From: Anthropogastromicrobium aceti
GTDB lineage: Bacteria; Bacillota; Clostridia; Lachnospirales; Lachnospiraceae
Reading direction: 5' to 3' (one strand)
Length of the DNA: 30,231 nucleotides
Assembly (NCBI RefSeq): GCF_025567095.1
Contig: NZ_JAOQJH010000036.1
The notes beneath the pieces are model-generated. The model ran no database searches. It was given only the letters and a program-made list of their open reading frames with translations, and had not been told where the DNA came from. This document shows, piece by piece, positions 16,022 to 23,855 of the stretch; the first letter of the stretch is position 1; each line of letters opens with the position of its first letter. The translations under genes were made by a program, and so were the position numbers.

Positions 16022-17168
16022 AAATAAAGTGAAATACAGAGGCAGTCTGCTGCTTAACACTGTGTTAAGTGCAGCTGCCGCGCTGGCGGCTGAGGTCGCA
16101 CTTTTGCTAAACAGCAAGCTGGCCGACGTGATTTTGTGTCAGTTCGGTTTTCAGGGGAGCGTCGCCAGTTTGTCAGGTGAGTATAACGCGCCCCTGATTT
16201 TTGTTTATCTGCTGATTGGCATATGTGTGTTTGCTTTTGTGTTTGGTATGCTTCAGCATCGAACACTCAAATATACAAGAAAGATTTCAGCATCTCTTCA
16301 GGAGATTTCTGAGGGACATTTTAATACGCGTATTCCAGTGCGAGGCGATAATGAGCTGTCAGATATTGCAATGCAGGTCAATCACATGGCAGAGGAGATA
16401 GAGCAGCTTCTTGAAAAAGAAAAGCAGGCAGAGGAGACAAAAAATGAGCTGATAACTAATATTGCACATGATTTGCGTACACCGCTCACATCAATTTTAG
16501 GATATCTTGATATTCTTTCTACGAGAAAAGATCTCCCAGAAGAGACGCGTCAGAATTACATCAGGATTGCTCATGACAAGGCAAAACATTTGCAGCAGAT
16601 GATAGAAGATTTGTTTGGATTTACTAAGCTTAGCTACAGTAAGCAGACTACAAATATGCAGCCAATTGATATAATCACACTTTTAGCGCAGCTTCTTGAT
16701 GAATTTTATCCGGTATTTGAGAATAACGAGATGGACTACGAGTACCATCCCGATGCATCAAATTTTGTAATTCAGGGTGACGCTACGCTTCTTGTGCGTC
16801 TTTTTGACAACTTGATTAACAATGCAATCAAGTATGGAAAAGAGGGAAAGCTTCTGATTGTAAAGACGAGAACACAAAAAGAAGCAATCACAGTAGATAT
16901 CATTAACTTTGGAAAGGTAATTCCGCAAAAGGATTTAGACCGCGTATTTGAAAAGTTTTACCGTGCTGAAAGTTCAAGAAATTCCGCTACAGGAGGAACA
17001 GGTCTTGGTCTTGCGATTGCAGCAAATGTGGCGCGTATACACGGAGGTTCAATTGCGGCAAAAAGCAGCCTTGAGGGAACTGTTTTTAGTGTGATGCTGC
17101 CAAGCACACATGAAGAAAGTATCGGGGATGACAATCATGCTACGCAGGAGGTGTCAGATGAGAGCTAA
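16011..17168 (+). CDS. Sensor histidine kinase, short extracellular loop
   Basis: About 385 residues. Two membrane segments (about 13-33 and 61-81) enclose a loop of only some 27 residues, so the stimulus is probably sensed in the membrane or through a partner. A HAMP domain follows (SLQEISEGHFNTRIPVRGDNELSD region), then HisKA with phospho-acceptor H153 in NIAHDLRTPLTSILGYLD, and an ATPase domain with the N-box NNAIKYG, the G1 region FEKFYRAESSR and G2 GTGLGLAIA. The start is uncertain. TTG at 16011 is preferred because a GGGGAG lies 12 nt upstream; TTG 15999 overlaps that ribosome site. The gene overlaps both neighbours, a sign of tight translational coupling with the regulator and the downstream membrane protein. 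Confidence 0.93.
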   Translation: MTSKNKVKYRGSLLLNTVLSAAAALAAEVALLLNSKLADVILCQFGFQGSVASLSGEYNAPLIFVYLLIGICVFAFVFGMLQHRTLKYTRKISASLQEISEGHFNTRIPVRGDNELSDIAMQVNHMAEEIEQLLEKEKQAEETKNELITNIAHDLRTPLTSILGYLDILSTRKDLPEETRQNYIRIAHDKAKHLQQMIEDLFGFTKLSYSKQTTNMQPIDIITLLAQLLDEFYPVFENNEMDYEYHPDASNFVIQGDATLLVRLFDNLINNAIKYGKEGKLLIVKTRTQKEAITVDIINFGKVIPQKDLDRVFEKFYRAESSRNSATGGTGLGLAIAANVARIHGGSIAAKSSLEGTVFSVMLPSTHEESIGDDNHATQEVSDES

Positions 17169-19032
17169 AACTACCCATCGCACTGCAGTCACAGTACTGT
17201 TTTTTACAATTGTCCTATGCCTGCTTACAGCAGGTGGCTGTAAAAATGCTTCAAAACGCGCGTACCGCGCCTATTCAGGAACAGTCAGTGTCAGTCTTGG
17301 TCTTGGAAGAGAAGGGATTCTTGTGGAAGAACATCCTTTTCCAGTTACGGTGCATGTTGATGGAGATTATGCAAAAGAGGGCGGAACGTGCGTTCTTACA
17401 GTGCCGACAAATGCAAGTGATTACTATGCGTACCGAAAGCCGCTGTCAGATGAGAATGAACAGACGATCTCGTTTATTGTTCCTGCAGCAAAATACAGCA
17501 GTCAGATTACAATTGAACTTCTTGATAGCTATGAGCGTGTCATTTACAGCAGAACATGTACCTATCAGGCATATGATGAATGGCAGAATATGCTTTTAGC
17601 AGGCCATATGGGAAAACAGACAGATACCGTATCATGGCCAGAGCAAATTAAAAGAAATGATCTTGGAACAGCAGTTTCAGTACGAACTGTCACACTCACA
17701 GAAGACAATTTGTATACCGAAAAAGAGGGTTACGGTATGCTCGATTTTTTATCGGTTGATGTTGCCTATTTTGAAGAACTAAGCAGTGATGTGAAAAATG
17801 CATTGTTAGAATGGGTAAAAGAGGGCGGTACGATTGTATTTGAGGGAAGCGGCGGATGGACAGCACTCCAGAAAATGAATATAAACGGATTTGGCAGCTC
17901 CAAAACTTTTAGTGCAGGCAGTAACCAAAAGCTGCTTTACCGAAGTCTTGGAGATGGAAGTGTATGGTTTCTTGGAAAAACACTCAGCCAGACTGTGTCA
18001 CGTCTTACAGATGAAAGAAAGTCGCAGTTTATTCTAATCTTGAGCAAAGGAGCAAGCGGAAGCTACTCAGAAGATTTTAGCTCTCTTAGTGTTTACGAAA
18101 ATTCATCGCTGCTTTACAGACTCAGGACACATAAATCATCTGCTGAGACACCAAAGGTATGGATATATGTAGACATTTTGATTTTATATCTGGTAGTTGG
18201 TATTCCTGGAATTTATCTTTTGATGCGCAAGAAAAAAAGGATACGCTGGTTTCGCCCGCTTGTCTGTCTGCTTGCTGCATGCTTTTCCATTTTGATATTC
18301 ATAGTAGGAACAAGCACACGTTATTCACAGCCATTTATTCGAAGCCTCACTGTATTATCTGATGAGAACAGCAGAGAAAATGAGAATAGTGAAACAATCT
18401 ATACAAGCATTCAGGCACCGTTTAACAGCAGCTATGAGGTAAGCATTAATCCAGCATACCATGTTACATCACTTATGGAAGAGTATTATTGGGGAAGCGG
18501 CACACAAAACGGAACTGTCAATGCAAAGCGTGTCGTGTCGTTTGATTTTTCTAAAGAGCAGACACTTTTGTCTTTGGAAAACCTGACAGCCTTTTCCTCA
18601 CGCTGTTTTGCACTTGGAAATAATATTTCAGGTATCGGAACTATTACAGGCACAGTTGAAGAAAATGCGTCAGGAGTTTTTGGAACACTTGTAAATAATA
18701 CTGAATACGAACTTATATCGGCTGTAGTAAATACAGGAAATGAGCTTGCACTGATCGAGCACTGGAAGCCGGGGGAGACAATTGATTTGGAGACAGAACA
18801 GCAAAATGGACGTGTTCATATGATGACAAAAGATCAGTTTTCAGAGGGGGCATACAAAAACCGCGGTCAGTGGATTGGAAAGCTGGCAGATTATTATGAA
18901 TACTATTTGTATACAAAAAAAGAGCAGTTATATGTTATGGCGCAAATTGATTATATGCCTGCTATACAGCAGTATACAGATTATCCGGTAGAAAATGATA
19001 CCATTATTTGTTTGTCTGTCACACAGAACTGA
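17158..19032 (+). CDS. Membrane accessory protein of the ABC-2 system
   Basis: A 624-residue protein with no family I can name with certainty. An N-terminal signal/anchor spans about 9-27, with a weak lipobox-like AGGC ending at C28. A beta-rich extracytoplasmic region follows. Residues 197-236 (FLSVDVAYFEELS, then LLEWVKEGGTIVFEGSGGW) resemble the glutamine-amidotransferase-like domain found in large membrane proteins next to ABC-2 transporters, such as the GldG-type auxiliary proteins. Two membrane helices (about 335-357 and 367-385) flank a basic KKKKRIRW loop, and a C-terminal extracytoplasmic domain of about 240 residues follows. AGGAGG (17146-17151) lies 6 nt before the ATG, and it overlaps the kinase gene by 11 bp. 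The context implies a substrate-handling or sensing subunit for the transporter encoded just downstream. Confidence 0.8.
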   Translation: MRAKTTHRTAVTVLFFTIVLCLLTAGGCKNASKRAYRAYSGTVSVSLGLGREGILVEEHPFPVTVHVDGDYAKEGGTCVLTVPTNASDYYAYRKPLSDENEQTISFIVPAAKYSSQITIELLDSYERVIYSRTCTYQAYDEWQNMLLAGHMGKQTDTVSWPEQIKRNDLGTAVSVRTVTLTEDNLYTEKEGYGMLDFLSVDVAYFEELSSDVKNALLEWVKEGGTIVFEGSGGWTALQKMNINGFGSSKTFSAGSNQKLLYRSLGDGSVWFLGKTLSQTVSRLTDERKSQFILILSKGASGSYSEDFSSLSVYENSSLLYRLRTHKSSAETPKVWIYVDILILYLVVGIPGIYLLMRKKKRIRWFRPLVCLLAACFSILIFIVGTSTRYSQPFIRSLTVLSDENSRENENSETIYTSIQAPFNSSYEVSINPAYHVTSLMEEYYWGSGTQNGTVNAKRVVSFDFSKEQTLLSLENLTAFSSRCFALGNNISGIGTITGTVEENASGVFGTLVNNTEYELISAVVNTGNELALIEHWKPGETIDLETEQQNGRVHMMTKDQFSEGAYKNRGQWIGKLADYYEYYLYTKKEQLYVMAQIDYMPAIQQYTDYPVENDTIICLSVTQN

Positions 19033-19069
19033 CGGATGTAACATGATAACTATGAGATAGGAGGCATGT

Positions 19070-20008
19070 ATGCTGTCTGTAAATCAGCTTACATTTAAGG
19101 TAAAAAATAAGACTTTGATCGACGAGCTTACGCTAAACGTTACGCCGGGCAGCTTTTATGCGCTTCTTGGCAGAAAAGGGTCAGGTAAGACAACACTTCT
19201 TCGTCTTTGTTCTGGTCTTTTAGAGCCGCAAAGCGGAAATATTTACATTAATGGGATGGATGTGTCAAAACGAGAAAATAAGAAAAATATTCTTCGTATT
19301 CTGGGCTATATGGGATCGCAGGATGGTTATTTTCCGCGTCTTCAGGTAATGGAGTATCTCGAAGTGTATGCACATGCGCAGGGACTTTATGGTCTTGCTG
19401 CGAGAGAGCGCTGCATGGAGGTGCTTCAGATGGGGCATCTTGAGCGAAGAGCAGAGCAGCTTGTGGAGGAGCAGTCTGCTAGTGTCAGAAGAGAACTTTC
19501 CTTTTTGCGGGCGATTCTTCATCGTCCGCGCCTGCTGCTTCTTGATGATCCATTTAATGGGATGGAGAGTGCACAAAAGCTTGCGATGGAGGAATTGTTT
19601 GCTATTCTTGCAGAGGATGAGGTAACTGTCTTAATGGCATCGCAGTCACTTCCAGATGCAGCGCATCTTTGCGGTGAGATCGGTATTATTGAGAAGGGAC
19701 GCATTATAAGCGAAGGAAATCTGTCAGATATTCTTCGTCAGGCAAGAAGCGAGGCACTTTTATATCTTCGTGTCTGTGAAGCGCCTGAGGCAGCTGTTGC
19801 CATTTTGCGAAAGGAAGCGCTTGTGCGCACGATTTCAAGAGATGGTAATTTTATCGTTATGCATTTTGCTGGAGGCATCAAAGATGAAGCTGCACTTTTA
19901 AAAAAACTTATAGAAAGCAATGTCAAGGTATACTCATTTAGCCGTGGGCAGAGCAGTCTGGAAAATCTGTTAGAGCGTGAAATTTCAGGCGGAAAGGGGA
20001 GAAGATGA
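19070..20008 (+). CDS. ABC transporter ATP-binding protein with altered catalytic motifs
   Basis: A 312-residue ABC-2 type (CcmA-like) ATPase subunit. Walker A is intact (GRKGSGKTT, 34-42) and a Q-loop glutamine is at Q84. The signature, normally LSGG, reads QSASVRR (135-141). Walker B ends LLLLDDP, placing D160 at the catalytic glutamate. The H-loop reads MASQSL, with Q192 at the histidine position. The C-terminal 90 residues are an extra domain of the kind seen in drug/antibiotic exporter ATPases. It should bind ATP but may hydrolyse it poorly. AGGAGG precedes the start, and the stop overlaps the permease start in an ATGA. Even codon use and a full-length frame argue against a decaying gene. 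Confidence 0.9.
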   Translation: MLSVNQLTFKVKNKTLIDELTLNVTPGSFYALLGRKGSGKTTLLRLCSGLLEPQSGNIYINGMDVSKRENKKNILRILGYMGSQDGYFPRLQVMEYLEVYAHAQGLYGLAARERCMEVLQMGHLERRAEQLVEEQSASVRRELSFLRAILHRPRLLLLDDPFNGMESAQKLAMEELFAILAEDEVTVLMASQSLPDAAHLCGEIGIIEKGRIISEGNLSDILRQARSEALLYLRVCEAPEAAVAILRKEALVRTISRDGNFIVMHFAGGIKDEAALLKKLIESNVKVYSFSRGQSSLENLLEREISGGKGRR

Positions 20009-20907
20009 GCAAATTTCATAATCCAATATATGAAAAGGATCGTTGGGCAGCAAACCGCAGCAAGGCATTTCTAATTGCTGTTCTTTCTGTTAACAGTGTG
20101 ATTACTGTTATAGCAATAGTTGTATTCATGAACATGGTAAGCTACATAAAGACGAGCAGTGAAAATGATTATGCCGCACTGCTGCAGCTATATCTTACGC
20201 TTGCGATGGCAGAATGTTTGATGATCGTTTTTATCGCCCCGGCACTTGCAGGAACTGGCATCAGTCAGGAGCGCGAAAATGGAAATCTGGAGCTGTTTTT
20301 ATCGACGGGTGTTTCGCCATGGCAGGTGATTTTAGGAAAGCTTGTTTCTTGCATGAATATGATGTTTGTGCTTATTGTGACATCACTTCCAGTTTTTTCA
20401 CTTGTATTTGTGTACGGTGGTGTTCAGATGCGCGATCTTATTGCAATGATCAGCGTGCTTCTTGTTGTTGCACTTGAGATTTGTTCGCTCTCCATTCTCT
20501 GCTCAGCAGGTGCAAATCGTTCAGTCTACGCAGCACTTTCTGCCTATGCATCAAATCTGATTTTGATTGGAGGAACATTATTTGTTCATCTTGCACCGAG
20601 CCTTTTGTACAGCTCATCAGTCTATGGAGATCAGTTGGGAAGTCCTGTATCCTGGTATCATTATCTGCTTCTTACTAATCCAGTTGTCACATTTTATGGT
20701 GTATTAAATTACCAGGCGGGAAGCCGCAGTGCAATTTTTGATATGATTAATTACATGGGAAATTATAAACAAAACTGGATTACGCAGCATTGGCTGCCTG
20801 TAAGTTTATTAGTACAGGCAGCCATCGTAGCATTTGAGTTATTATATGCCGTTCATATCTTATACAGTAAGCGAAGAGGCAACTATCGCGAAATCCGATT
20901 AAGATAA
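20005..20907 (+). CDS. ABC-2 type transporter permease
   Basis: A 300-residue integral membrane protein with about six hydrophobic segments (starting about 22, 62, 110, 140, 180 and 265). The GISQERENGNLELFLSTGVSPWQVILGKL segment, split by helix ends, is the cytoplasmic coupling motif (E.E.GTLELLL..P....I..GK) of ABC-2 permeases. It overlaps the ATPase gene by 4 bp (ATGA). Together with the accessory protein and ATPase it forms a GldAFG-like export or gated-channel complex under the adjacent two-component system. Its 3' end overlaps the convergent cysteine desulfurase gene by 25 bp, and no terminator is visible for either gene there. Confidence 0.9.
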   Translation: MSKFHNPIYEKDRWAANRSKAFLIAVLSVNSVITVIAIVVFMNMVSYIKTSSENDYAALLQLYLTLAMAECLMIVFIAPALAGTGISQERENGNLELFLSTGVSPWQVILGKLVSCMNMMFVLIVTSLPVFSLVFVYGGVQMRDLIAMISVLLVVALEICSLSILCSAGANRSVYAALSAYASNLILIGGTLFVHLAPSLLYSSSVYGDQLGSPVSWYHYLLLTNPVVTFYGVLNYQAGSRSAIFDMINYMGNYKQNWITQHWLPVSLLVQAAIVAFELLYAVHILYSKRRGNYREIRLR

Positions 20908-22064
20908 GAATCAGAAATACTTCTGAGCTGGTCAATTGTTTCTTTTAATATTGAAACAACTAAGTCCAGCTCTTTTTTTGTTGTGTTTCGTCCAAGTGTC
21001 AGACGAAGCGAAGCATGCGCAAGCTCATCAGACAATCCGATTGCAGTCAGTACATGGGACGGCTCCGCAGATGAAGAGGCACAAGCAGAGCCAGATGATG
21101 CACAGATACCTTGCGCGTCAAGCATCATAAGAAGGGAGCTGCCCTCGACATATTCGAATGAAAAGTTTGCATTGCCGGGAAGACGATTTTGGTGACTGCC
21201 ATTTAACTGACAAAATGGAATTTCATGCAGTACTCGTTGAATCAGATAATTGCGAAGGGCAATTTCGTGACGCATTGTGGAGCGCATCTGATTAAATGCG
21301 ATTTTTGCTGCCACGCCAAATCCTGCAATTGCCGGTACATTTTCTGTGCCTCCGCGAATGCCACTTTCCTGCCCTCCGCCAAATATAAGTGGTGTCAGTG
21401 TAACGCCATCGCGGATATACAAAAGACCGATGCCCTTTGGTCCATAAATTTTATGTGCACTGGCACTTAAAAGATCAACTCCAAGACGTTTTACGTCAAT
21501 AGGAATTTGTCCGTATGCCTGAACAGCATCAGTGTGAAAAAGACAGCCCTCACAGCCGTTTGTATGAGCAATATAAGCTAAATCAGAAATTGGCTGTATC
21601 GTACCAATTTCATTATTTGCCATCATAATTGACACAAGAATCGTATCAGGGCGTATTGCCTTTAGAAGATTCTCAGGGTGAATGAAGCCGGCTGCATCAG
21701 GCATCAGATAAGTGACATCAAAGCCTTCATCTTCAAGGAAGGCGGCTGCATGCAAAATTGCATGATGTTCAATAGCAGAGACGATGATGTGATTTCCTTT
21801 ACAGCGAAGCAGCCGTGCGCAGCCGATAAGTGCCCAGCTGTCAGATTCAGAGCCGCCGGAAGTAAAGAATATGCGCTTTGGATCAGCATGGATCAGGGCG
21901 GCAGTATGTGCACGCGCGTCCAAAACGGCGCGTCGTGGTTCATCAGAAAAATCATACAGCGAAGAGGGATTTCCCCATTCACTTTTCATATAAGAGATCA
22001 TAGTGTCGCAGACCTCTGGTAGAGGTGGGGTCGTTGCGGCATGATCAAGATAGATTTGGTTCAT
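20883..22064 (-). CDS. Cysteine desulfurase (NifS/IscS family)
   Basis: A 393-residue PLP enzyme that removes sulfur from cysteine and delivers it as a persulfide for Fe-S clusters or tRNA thiolation. Visible: the N-terminal YLDHAATTPP, the cofactor-stacking IEHHAI region, ANNEIGT, the HTDAVQAYG aspartate, the PLP lysine K205 in SASAHKIYGPKG, RGGTENVPAIAG, and the catalytic cysteine C328 in SSGSACASSSAEPSH. IscU, NifU or ThiI partners are not in this window, so its sulfur acceptor is unknown. It is transcribed alone from a strong-looking promoter at 22103-22131, divergent from asnS. Its 3' end overlaps the convergent permease gene. Confidence 0.95.
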   Translation of the reverse strand: MNQIYLDHAATTPPLPEVCDTMISYMKSEWGNPSSLYDFSDEPRRAVLDARAHTAALIHADPKRIFFTSGGSESDSWALIGCARLLRCKGNHIIVSAIEHHAILHAAAFLEDEGFDVTYLMPDAAGFIHPENLLKAIRPDTILVSIMMANNEIGTIQPISDLAYIAHTNGCEGCLFHTDAVQAYGQIPIDVKRLGVDLLSASAHKIYGPKGIGLLYIRDGVTLTPLIFGGGQESGIRGGTENVPAIAGFGVAAKIAFNQMRSTMRHEIALRNYLIQRVLHEIPFCQLNGSHQNRLPGNANFSFEYVEGSSLLMMLDAQGICASSGSACASSSAEPSHVLTAIGLSDELAHASLRLTLGRNTTKKELDLVVSILKETIDQLRSISDSYLNRISR

Positions 22065-22102
22065 AAAAAAGGATCCTTTCTTTATGGAAGTTGCTACCTT
22101 CT

Positions 22103-22131
22103 ATTTTATCTTATGAAAAAACAACTGTAAA
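22103..22131 (-). promoter_or_regulatory. Sigma-A type promoter for the cysteine desulfurase
   Basis: On the minus strand TTTACA (22131-22126) and TAAAAT (22108-22103) are 17 bp apart, about 40 nt upstream of the start codon. No IscR/Rrf2-type palindrome was recognised. Confidence 0.7.
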
Positions 22132-22156
22132 GTACCGGGATTGCGAAAAAAGGCAG

Positions 22157-22185
22157 TTGTCATATTCGTTTATTCGCGGTATAAT
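22157..22185 (+). promoter_or_regulatory. Sigma-A type promoter for asnS
   Basis: TTGTCA (22157-22162), a 17-bp spacer and a perfect TATAAT (22180-22185). The predicted transcript begins near 22192 with an imperfect hairpin (22190-22197 with 22202-22209) and has only about 65 nt of leader. That is too short for a T-box, and no T-box core motifs are present. Confidence 0.85.
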
Positions 22186-22257
22186 TAAAAACAACTGTGT
22201 GCAGCTGTTATGAAAAAAATTTGCTGCCGCAATTTCATTTACTAAAAGGAGGCAATT

Positions 22258-23649
22258 ATGGAATTAATTACAGTCCGCGAAATTTTTGCGCAGCCGGACG
22301 CGTATATGGATAAGGAAGTAACAGTAGGAGGATGGATTCGCAGTATCCGTGATTCCAAGACATTTGGATTTATCGTACTAAGCGATGGAACTAGCTTTGA
22401 GCCAATTCAGGTAGTATATCATGATACAATGGAGAATTTTGCAGAGATCTCAAAGTGCAATGTAGGTACAGCCCTGATTGTAAAGGGAACATTAGTTGCT
22501 ACACCGCAGGCAAAGCAGCCATTCGAGATCCAGGCAGAGACTGTTACAGTTGAGGGCGCATCTACACCAGACTATCCGTTACAGAAGAAGCGTCACAGCA
22601 TGGAGTATCTGCGTACCATTTCCCATCTGCGTCCGCGTACAAACACCTTCCAGGCAGTTTTCCGTGTTCGTTCTTTGATCGCGTTTGCTATTCATCAGTT
22701 CTTCCAGGAGAAGGGCTTTGTATATGTGCACACTCCACTGATCACTGGAAGTGACTGCGAGGGTGCAGGCGAGATGTTCCAGGTAACAACTATGGATTTA
22801 AACAACATCCCGAAGACAGAGGATGGAAAGGTTGACTACTCACAGGACTTCTTTGGAAAGCCAACTAACCTGACTGTAAGTGGACAGTTAAACGGTGAGA
22901 CATATGCAATGGCATTTAGAAACATCTACACTTTTGGACCGACATTCCGTGCAGAAAACTCAAACACTACACGTCATGCAGCAGAGTTCTGGATGATTGA
23001 GCCTGAGATGGCATTTGCTGATTTAAATGATGATATGAAGTTAGCAGAGGAAATGTTAAAGTATGTAATTCGCTATGTATTAGAGAAGGCACCAAAGGAG
23101 ATGGAGTTCTTCAATTCCTTCATCGACAAGGGATTATTAGATCGCTTAAATCACGTATTAAACTCTGAGTTTGGTCATGTCACCTACACAGAGGCAATCG
23201 AGATTTTAGAGAAGCACAATGATAAGTTTGATTATAAGGTAAGCTGGGGCTGTGATTTACAGACAGAGCATGAGCGTTATCTGACAGAGGAGATCTTCAA
23301 GCGTCCTGTATTTGTAACTGATTATCCGAAGGAAATCAAGGCATTCTACATGAAGCAAAATGAAGATGGAAAGACAGTTGCCGCAATGGACTGCCTCGTA
23401 CCAGGTATCGGAGAAATCATCGGAGGAAGCCAGAGAGAGGACGACTATACAAAGCTGACAGAGCGTATGAAAGAGCTTGGCTTAAACGAAGAAGATTATG
23501 GCTTCTATCTGGATTTAAGAAAGTACGGAAGTGCACGTCATGCAGGCTTTGGTCTGGGATTTGAGCGCTGCGTTATGTACCTGACAGGAATGGGCAACAT
23601 CCGCGACGTAATCCCATTCCCAAGAACTGTAAATAACTGTGATATTTGA
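22258..23649 (+). CDS. asnS: Asparaginyl-tRNA synthetase
   Basis: A 463-residue class IIb synthetase that charges tRNA-Asn. The N-terminal OB-fold anticodon domain occupies about 1-110 (VTVGGWIRSIRDSKTFGFIVLSDGT, split by strands). The catalytic core has the FVYVHTPLITGSDCEGAGEMF region, motif 2 FRAENSNTTRHAAEFWMIEPE and motif 3 GFGLGFERCVMYLTG, with a PRTVNNC ending. The asparagine-type insert and the SNTTRHAAEFWMIEPE wording distinguish it from AspRS. AAGGAGG (22246-22252) lies 5 nt before the ATG. The final codons and TGA stop (23645-23649) form the 5' arm of the closing stem of repeat copy B. Confidence 0.97.
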   Translation: MELITVREIFAQPDAYMDKEVTVGGWIRSIRDSKTFGFIVLSDGTSFEPIQVVYHDTMENFAEISKCNVGTALIVKGTLVATPQAKQPFEIQAETVTVEGASTPDYPLQKKRHSMEYLRTISHLRPRTNTFQAVFRVRSLIAFAIHQFFQEKGFVYVHTPLITGSDCEGAGEMFQVTTMDLNNIPKTEDGKVDYSQDFFGKPTNLTVSGQLNGETYAMAFRNIYTFGPTFRAENSNTTRHAAEFWMIEPEMAFADLNDDMKLAEEMLKYVIRYVLEKAPKEMEFFNSFIDKGLLDRLNHVLNSEFGHVTYTEAIEILEKHNDKFDYKVSWGCDLQTEHERYLTEEIFKRPVFVTDYPKEIKAFYMKQNEDGKTVAAMDCLVPGIGEIIGGSQREDDYTKLTERMKELGLNEEDYGFYLDLRKYGSARHAGFGLGFERCVMYLTGMGNIRDVIPFPRTVNNCDI

Positions 23650-23825
23650 TGATACTAGGAGACCGAAGTCAATGTGCGATCGTGCTTGCACGAGAGAGCA
23701 CATTTGACCTCGGGATCCGAACAAACATGAGGATGCAGCGATTTTCGAAGAAAATCAGCGAATCCGAATGTTTGCAGGCTTGTGAGAGCTGCAAAGCAGC
23801 GGAGCAAGCCGTAGGTATCATCAAA
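23645..23825 (+). repeat. Structured multi-hairpin element, copy B (candidate structured RNA)
   Basis: Closing stem P1: TTTGATGATAC (23645-23655) pairs with GTATCATCAAA (23815-23825), 11 bp. Arm P2: CCGA.GTCAA.TGTGC (23663-23677) pairs with GCACA.TTGAC.TCGG (23698-23713), capped by the CGTG-CTTG-CACG hairpin (23681-23692). Arm P3: CAAACAT/ATGTTTG (23722-23728 with 23768-23774), GGAT/ATCC, and GATTTTC/GAAAATC (23740-23746 with 23750-23756). Arm P4: GGCTTG/CAAGCC (23777-23782 with 23805-23810) and inner GCTGC/GCAGC. The core 23726-23770 matches copy A at 44 of 45 positions. CTAGG after the 5' arm and CGTAGG before the 3' arm also recur in both copies. It lies between asnS and the SbcD-like gene. 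No U-tract follows, so it is not a simple terminator. Confidence 0.85.
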
Positions 23826-23855
23826 GTAGAATAACACAACAAGAGAGGAGACCAA

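Noticed and set aside
22190..22257. T-box or other riboswitch in the asnS leader
   Set aside because: The leader is only about 65 nt from the predicted start site, with one imperfect hairpin and no T-box core motifs or terminator.
23646..23834. 62-codon open frame through copy B; the same peptide MRMQRFSKKISESE is also encoded in copy A
   Set aside because: The shared peptide comes from the conserved P3 arm. Beyond it the two copies diverge or stop, there is no ribosome site, and compensatory helix changes fit RNA structure better than coding.
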